Source of the DNA: Druceiella hillmani
Taxonomy: Eukaryota > Arthropoda > Insecta > Lepidoptera > Hepialidae
Length of the DNA stretch: 64,000 nt
Assembly: GCA_039881145.1 (NCBI GenBank)
Contig: JAYKKI010000037.1
Coordinates: 12,819,501 to 12,883,500 of the forward strand
Direction: 5' to 3'
Each line of letters opens with the position of its first letter. Within the stretch, counting starts at the first letter, position 1. Made by a program: the position numbers and the translations under genes. The notes beneath the pieces are model-generated. The model saw only the letters and a list, made by a program, of their open reading frames with translations, did no database searches and had not been told where the DNA came from. This document shows, in pieces, positions 57,590-64,000 of the stretch.

Positions 57590-58240
57590 CCACCAAAAAA
57601 ATCTGTCAAGCACGAATAGAACTCGCATTACGGGGGTTCCGTATACGTTTACTTCTATTAAACTAATACTTCTATTAAACTATTTATAAATAATACTTTT
57701 CAAAACGTAAATACATTGCATATCACATCTTTCACAAAGTTTTCATAGGCGTTAAAACATAGCGCATATTTAAAAAATTGATAGATAATCGCTTTAGTTT
57801 TCCTAAAATCTTTGCGTAAGCCTCCAAAAACTTTATTTTCTTTATAAACTAAGCTGGAGAAGTTTCGGAAATTAGGAGAGGGGGGTGTGTGTGTATATAT
57901 TTATTATCATATTTTTTAATATATTTCTGAAGATATCTCCCTAAATTTATGAAAAAAATTACGTAATATTTTTGAGGTCCTTACTATCAGCCCTTTTTAA
58001 ACAATACCCATTATAGAAATATAAAAATTAAGGACCCTTAAATTTCCATATAAATATTTTTGGGACTTAGCTACTGAGATATGTGAAGGTTAAAATATTT
58101 AATTACTAAGCCAAATTTCAAGTTTCTACGTCAAGCGATTTCTGAGAAAACCGACAATGATACACAGACATGCAGATATGTGAATGATTTTATTAGGGTT
58201 CTATGTTTTCCTTTTTTATTTACAGAATCCTGAAAAACAT
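57590..58240 (+). repeat. Dispersed lepidopteran-type repeat, about 650 bp copy
   Basis: Starts with TCAAGCACGAATAGAACTCG then GGGGGTTCCGTATACG (decayed GGCCAAGTGCGAGTCGGACTCGC...GGGTTCCGTA). Passes CATCTTTCACAAAG and TAGGCGTTAAA, and ends AGGGTTCTATGTTTTCC then CAGAATCCTGAAAAAC. Both ends are recognisable, making it the best-delimited copy of this family here. Confidence 0.7.
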
Positions 58241-59893
58241 TTTTTGTGTGTATATAAATAATCCTATAAATATATCTATGATATATGAATGTGTCGAAAT
58301 TAAATATTTACATACATAGAAATATGTGGAAAACAAAAGTAATAATAATCGGCTCGGTCAAACACTCACGAAACTATTAAACAGTAACTCTCTCAGAAAC
58401 CAATATTATTTCCACTAGTGGATATTTTCAGGGGAGAATATCTACAAGTGGAAATATTCAGTGAACATTATCTATAAATGTAGAACTTTCTCAATATTTT
58501 AAGCATAAAATCGTTCCGAATATGAATTTGGAAAACATTATACTTTAAAATCAAAGTTAATAATCGATCTAAAGTAAATAATTTTCGGTTTAACGTAAGC
58601 AATTTTAAGTAAAGTGCTGACGCTAAACTAAAAGAAATATCCCAGCGGATGTACATATATTCGGGGCGGGCGAAGTTTCGCATGCCACGCCAACCGCGTA
58701 ATCCGTCAATGCCTAAACAATCAACCTACTTTCATAGCGAGTATTTGTTATTCAAAGTGATTCGGGGAAACGTCTCTATAGTAAAAACTTCGAATAATTT
58801 CACTTATTGGAAGCTGTGATAAGTTCGTTATTGAAACTTTTAGTGCAATTCTCTGGTTATGAGCTGTAAAACTTTACAATGATCTACGTCACAGTAAGTG
58901 TTACGGGATGTTCCGAATATCCCGATCTTTATAGTTATCATGATTATAGTTATCGTGACTCAACAACAGGCATCAAGTCAATGACTACTCGATAGATAGG
59001 TTATATCTATATATGTGCCTAAGATTTTTAAACGAAAACTGTATTTTTAGAGAAGGATGATAGAGTTTCAATGTTTTAAAAGTATTTTTTGCAAAACTTG
59101 AACGAAAAGCTGTAATAAAATAACAGATATGATTGCAGTTTAACGATAGTTGATGAATACCCATTCCATTTATTTCTTTTTATTGAAAGCAAACTCATAA
59201 TAAACAAAGTTTTGACTAACTTTAAACGTCGCTCGTAATGTTATGTAGTAAGAAATTCAATTTGAAATTCCGTTTTACTACCGACGACAACGTCCAAGGA
59301 ATATTAAATTTTCATTTCACAGAGATTACCAGAAACAAAACGTTGTATAAAAATGGTAATTTTAGTCATTAGCGGTGCTTTCAGCTAAGCAAAACATAGT
59401 TTACTTCAGGTCTTTTTTCAAATACTCGAAGAAAAATAGTAATAATCAGTTTGACTAATACCGACTTGTACTCACAGCAGGCAACAAGATATATTATTCC
59501 AAACGTTTTTATCATTCAGAAGAAGAGAATTAATTATGCAACGATTTTTATGTAGCGCACAATATAAATATTGTTATAGTTTGTGCTACTCAAATTTTTA
59601 AATCAGACGTACAATCTTGGCGATTCTATCTATATCTTTTTCTAACTAAAGTAATCATCTTAGAAAAGTATTCATATATAAAGGAATAAAATGAATACTT
59701 TCCAAATTAGTAAATTTACACATTTAAATTTCTCCCAGATAACGATATCGTTTTTCTAAGTAAGTTTTAACAAAACAATTAACAATGTAAAATATATTTT
59801 CACATTGTGTGTCTGTGTAAGACCATTGAAATGATCATTCATCTTTAGTGTGAAAGAGAGGACAGAGTAACCCAGTGTTTAATATTATTATTT
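58241..59893. other. Non-coding stretch
   Basis: Around 58416-58457, GTGGATATTTTCAG, GAATATCTACAAGTGG and AAATATTCAG make a loose dyad. GTATTCATATATAAAGG...GAATACTTT (59667-59702) is an 11 bp stem. No coding signal. Confidence 0.5.
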
Positions 59894-60230
59894 AATACAT
59901 GTAATATTAATATGCGTTGTTGTATGTGTATTGGTCCACACATTGTATGCGTTGTTTGTATGTGTATTGGTCCACACATTGTATGCGTTGTTTGAATTTG
60001 TATTGGTCCACACATTTATTTTTAATACATATAATTTAATATGCGTTGTTGTATGTGTATTGGTCCACACATTATATGCGTTGTTTGTATGTGTATTGGT
60101 CCACACATTGTATCCGTTGTTTATATGTGTATTAGTCCACACATTTACATGTAATATTAAAATGCGTTGTTGTATGTGTATTAGTCCACACATTTTATGC
60201 GTTGTTTGTATGTCTATTGGTCCACACATT
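59894..60230. repeat. Higher-order minisatellite built on a 36 bp unit
   Basis: The basic unit ends in GTGTATTGGTCCACACATT and begins TATGCGTTGTTTGTA. Units come in triplets (a 33 bp version, then two 36 bp versions) separated by an AT-rich spacer such as TACATGTAATATTAA, repeated nearly three times with a period of about 130 bp. Since 36 is a multiple of three, frames stay open on both strands: VCVLVHTLYALF-type repeats on plus, NVWTNTHTNNAY-type on minus (59888-60289). These are probably a by-product. Confidence 0.95.
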
Positions 60231-61069
60231 CCTTTGTGTACAATTTGCACCGATGATTTTTTATCGATTTGAGTAATCGTAGAGGACATTTTATCTTTAT
60301 ATAATTTATTTTTTGGAACTTAGGTACACAAACCTAGTTTTTCGGTATTTAGCCTGGTCTCAATGCCCACATGAAAATTCCAAAATATATGACACGAAAC
60401 AGCTACATGCATGATCAGCATGGATGCCACACATACTCAAGTCTTTGAAAATGATTGAATAGTCTCAACGTTAACATTATGCAAACAATATTTTTATGCA
60501 CCACTTTTATTTAGCAGCTGATTATATAAATCAAAGCATAAAGAAAACCAAAAATGGTCATTTTTCCTAATCTCCCACAATAAACTCATTAACATAAGCA
60601 GTGGGAAAACCCTCACAAATCAGGCTTCCGCTATTGTACTTGAAACATATAAATGCTGTTGGATGTTCCTAAGAGTTAATATTTGCTAATAGCCCACCTG
60701 AAAATGTTGTAATACAATGAAACCTAGGTCGTGGTGAAGATCTTAAAGTAGAAATAATACTACATCACGTAGTTTCATTTAAATGTGAATAATTAATTTC
60801 TACAAAATTAACGCCAAATGTATTCAATATTCAGTATATGTGTTATTTATTTGTATTTACTTTTTTATTCATAGAATCTGAAAATCACAGTTCAGAAATA
60901 GCATATTCAAATAAATTGAAAAATATCCTGTGGGAACGAGCGGAGATCCGTGCGTGTGTACTTGTATGACTGTGTAAGTATACGCGTGTGTACATATATG
61001 TATACACCATTGTAATGAAAATCTCATTCAAAACTACCAATAAATATTTCACACAATATAATAATAAAA
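60231..61069. other. Non-coding stretch, nothing seen
   Basis: GTGCGTGTGTACTTGTATGA and CGCGTGTGTACATATATG near 60950-61000 form an impure GT tract. Confidence 0.5.
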
Positions 61070-61340
61070 AGCGATCGTAAGTAACCGCGCAACTTTGCAA
61101 TTTGCAAGCTTCCCACCTCGCAAGAGGCGACTGCAAATTATTTGAAAACACTATTCCGCAAATTTCATTTTATATTCATAGTAAAGAGGACAAAAATGCT
61201 ATTATCGTAGACTGCACGGTGGATAAAATTTAAGCTCCGCCGACCAAAGGCAGCGTTTTGTTTAGCCAGTGGATGAAGAGCCTTCATTGAATTAAAATAC
61301 CCCCGATGTGCTTGGGGAAAATTTCCCGGTGATACGCCCT
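61070..61340. other. GC-richer pocket, candidate conserved element
   Basis: TTTGCAATTTGCAAGCTTCC and CTCGCAAGAGGCG (small dyads), then TCCGCCGACCAAAGGCAGCG near 61235. No open frame of note on the plus strand. The minus frame at 60885-61151 only overlaps the edge. Confidence 0.3.
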
Positions 61341-61599
61341 TAAATGTGAGAGTAATAATTTTTATTTAATATTTATAGATGTGGCGTTTTTCAGGATTAA
61401 CGAAGTTTACTTTAGCACGATCAGGCCATGTGCTCTTGTAAAGCCTGAACTTTCCCCCAGCATTTTGGAAAGAATATTATAATTTTAATTTTTTATCCAA
61501 AAAAAATAACAAAATATTCGGAAATAACAATGTGGAAATTTATTTTCCGAATATTATAGGTAAATAAGTTGCAAACTGCATTGTAACTATTCAAAATCA

Positions 61600-61866
61600 A
61601 ATATCGTAAACATATCTAATAATATAAAGAATAAAGTGTATATAGTACAGGTGCAATGTAAACTATTTTGTTTGTAAAACAAAATAGTTTACATCGTAAA
61701 TATCGTAAACATATCTAATAATATAAAGAATAAAGTGTATATAGTACAGTTGCAAATATCGTAAACATATCTAATAATATACAGAATAAAGTGTATATAG
61801 TACAGTTGCAAATATCGTAAACATATCTAATAATATACAGAATAAAGTGTATATAGTACAGTTGCA
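61600..61866. repeat. 56 bp tandem unit x 4, with a hairpin inserted after the first copy
   Basis: ATATCGTAAACATATCTAAT begins copies at about 61601, 61696, 61757 and 61813, each ending in ATAGTACAG(G/T)TGCAA. After copy 1 a 35 nt perfect foldback (61658-61692, 16 bp stem, GTAAACTATTTTGTTT, 3 nt loop) interrupts the array. Copies 3 and 4 are identical by eye. Confidence 0.93.
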
Positions 61867-62968
61867 ATGTAAAGAAAACTGTATTCCTAATTCCAATTTG
61901 TTATTTAAAAAGTTTTGACAATGCTAGTTGCACAATCACAGAAAACCGCAAAGCTGTCCCTGTTTATTTGATAAATATATTAAATACAATTTCTCTTCTT
62001 CATTAAATGTTTTGTTAAAAAAATCGCAAAATTAGTTAAAGAGATTTAATATACCCCAACATACATCTTAACCACCTTTCAAAAGATCAGTTTTATAACT
62101 ATGGAACAAACGTAATTTTCATTCATAATTTATTTTTAATATCATAATTTGTTATTAATATACTTCTTGCTGTCCGCAATCACGGTACTGTTCTTTCATC
62201 CTAAGTAAGAAAGAAATAAGAACTAGAGACAAACCCAATGCTTGATATTTATATTTATTATTACGTGTAGATTTATGTGAATATCGTTGTATGAAATAGG
62301 CGCTAATGGTATTTTTTTTCTCTTTGAATAATCTTGGAGAATACATTATGATATTTTTTATTCTTTTTATTTTTCTTATATTTCTCTGTGTAGGCTTGAC
62401 TTTTCGGCATTTGTCCTAGTCCCGCTACTGCCCCGCTACTGCCATGACCGAAAGAGCGTCACGTACAAACTGTGATGAAATAGAGTCAAAGAAACCACGT
62501 AATTACATAAAAGACATAGTCAAAATGAAGATGTACGTTTTTTGAGAATCACTTTTATAATGTTAATGACATGGCTTTATAATATCACATCATTGCGTCA
62601 AGTCGAGTGTAGAAAAACGGTCGAAGTTAGTTTCTCAATGCGACGGGGATGGTAGCGATTAAAATTGCATATTTTTCAGGTCACTATTTTTAGTTTTTTC
62701 GTACTAACTTTTTATCCACCAATATCCATTTTCTGTAAAATTAGATGTGATAATATTAGTAGAGATTTTCGGTTGCAAATTTTATTGTTTCAATATATTT
62801 TTGCCCTCCGTATCAATTTTTCATTACCATATGCTCAATATTAAAAAAATCGTAGTTTTATACTATATGTAATGTATATCATGACGAATATCGTGACAAA
62901 GTGTTTGTATTGAAGAATACAAAAATATTTTCTTAATAATTTGACATTGCATATTTATAGAGATATTC

Positions 62969-62970
<2 letters not shown>
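61867..62970. other. Non-coding stretch
   Basis: CCCGCTACTGCCCCGCTACTGCC near 62422 is a 10 bp tandem duplication. Otherwise nothing. Confidence 0.5.

Positions 62971-63021
<51 letters not shown>
62971..63021. repeat. (TA)n microsatellite
   Basis: About 25 TA units. It creates part of the 122-codon minus frame 62955-63323. Confidence 0.95.
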
Positions 63022-63026
<5 letters not shown>

Positions 63027-64000
63027 AACTAATGAGCAAAAATCATGTAATCCAGGATTGACAAAATTTGACTGGAAGATTACAGGAAAATTAGCGATTA
63101 TCCTCGATCTATTACTAATAATATAATAATTTTTTTTGGAATATGCACCATATATATACGCCTGCGAATAAAAAATATATAATAAAGCAATATATTTACG
63201 ATGTGAAAAATTAATATTTGTAAATATTTTAACAGAAATGTTACGTGCCCTTAAATATTTATAACTGCCGAAATGTATAGAGAACCCTAATAGTGCAAGA
63301 TCTACACATGCTTGACCGTTCAATTATAAAAATATACTATTTCCGTTGAATTTTTGAATTATGGATGATTATAATTTTATAAAAAATTTCCCAATGGGTG
63401 AATTTTTACGTAAATAAACAATCAATACTTAATATGAATTCCTGTCAATCATATTCTGTCTTTTATGCAAGAGAAAACTTCTTCAAAATAAATTTATTCT
63501 GCATCTGAAATCAAATATATTTTCCGAGTACTTTCCACTATACGAGCTTTATTACCCAAGCATAAAAGCTAAACATGCTTTTTAGCTCTGTTGCTCATCC
63601 CAACATGAAGTATGTAATTTATATCGATTATACGTCTACGTAAAAACTATCGACAAAATACAAGATTGTAAGTAGATATCGTAACATACTTTTTCAAAGG
63701 TATGCATATCTCAATGATTTTCCATTTTAATATAAATTTATAGCTCCGAGATTCTCAGACATATCGAAATTCACGTTGTTTTCAAAAGATTTCAAGATTA
63801 ATATCATCATTTAATCCTTGAAATATTTCTACTTTTCAAGGATATTTATCTTCCCTACGTCATTTCTTCATTTTCAGTTCTAAATTAGAGCGACAAGTGA
63901 CGACATTAATATTCCAAATTGGCATGAATTTCTGTATTAATTATGATCACTTAAGACTAAACTAATTCTGTTAATTTAGTACACGATAACCAGTAACTAG
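63022..64000. other. Non-coding stretch to the window end
   Basis: GTGAAAAATTAATATTTGTAAATA near 63203 also occurs at 34548. With GAGAACCCTAATAGTGCAAG near 63281 it suggests another decayed copy of the 33660-34670 repeat type (about 63100-63310). Confidence 0.45.

Noticed and set aside
62955..63323. 122-codon minus-strand ORF
   Set aside because: Extended artificially by the (TA)n run. The remainder lies in a decayed dispersed repeat.

Overview
This window looks like intergenic or intronic DNA from an insect, most probably a moth or butterfly (Lepidoptera). It is strongly AT-rich by eye, broken by many (TA)n runs, and holds no confidently recognisable host gene, so no operon or pathway can be described. 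The lepidopteran assignment is an inference. It rests on many diverged copies of dispersed repeats I recognise as typical of that order: pieces ending in a GCACTTGGCC-like core, pieces with GGTTCCGTA plus a CGTCCGTCTGTC-like core, and retroposon tails ending in CGCTAGTTTAG or CACTAGTTTAG.

The best-supported features are mobile-element and repeat structures. At 24524-26351 there is a complete but internally deleted Ty1/copia retrotransposon. It has 169-170 bp LTRs, an internal initiator-tRNA-type primer site, two gag fragments, a CCHC knuckle, the end of RNase H, a polypurine tract and a near-perfect 5 bp target duplication. Integrase and most of the reverse transcriptase are missing. A retroposed element at 20675-21113 is bounded by a perfect 12 bp target duplication. 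A nested palindromic MITE-like unit lies at 32247-32419. Two inverted 145 bp arms at 45754-45898 and 48745-48890 enclose 2.8 kb. A LINE-type relic lies at 8960-9157, and a 5S rRNA-derived pseudogene ending in a T run lies at 18426-18516.

Tandem repeats are numerous and unrelated to each other: 234 bp x2 (1091), 133 bp x5 (15151), 141 bp x2 (41286), 29 bp x~14 (45044), about 150 bp x2 (49522), 40 bp x~5 (51086), about 83 bp x~9 degenerate (52870), about 155 bp x4 degenerate (53710), a 36 bp unit in a higher-order array (59894), and 56 bp x4 (61600). There are also at least ten short perfect or near-perfect hairpins of unrelated sequence with 13-28 bp stems. They look like independent inverted duplications rather than one MITE family.

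Coding signal is weak. The minus-strand ORF at 17449-17982 is longer than chance predicts but is unrecognised. A two-exon candidate lies on the minus strand at 7943-8263, and a possible terminal exon lies at 43859-43977. About ten pockets of higher GC and CpG (for example 11630-12060, 15840-16230, 23090-23290, 47385-47640, 56040-56400) stand out from the AT-rich background. They are the best candidates for conserved regulatory DNA or unrecognised exons. The pocket at 47393-47452 packs a palindromic E-box and two full CRE palindromes into 60 bp.
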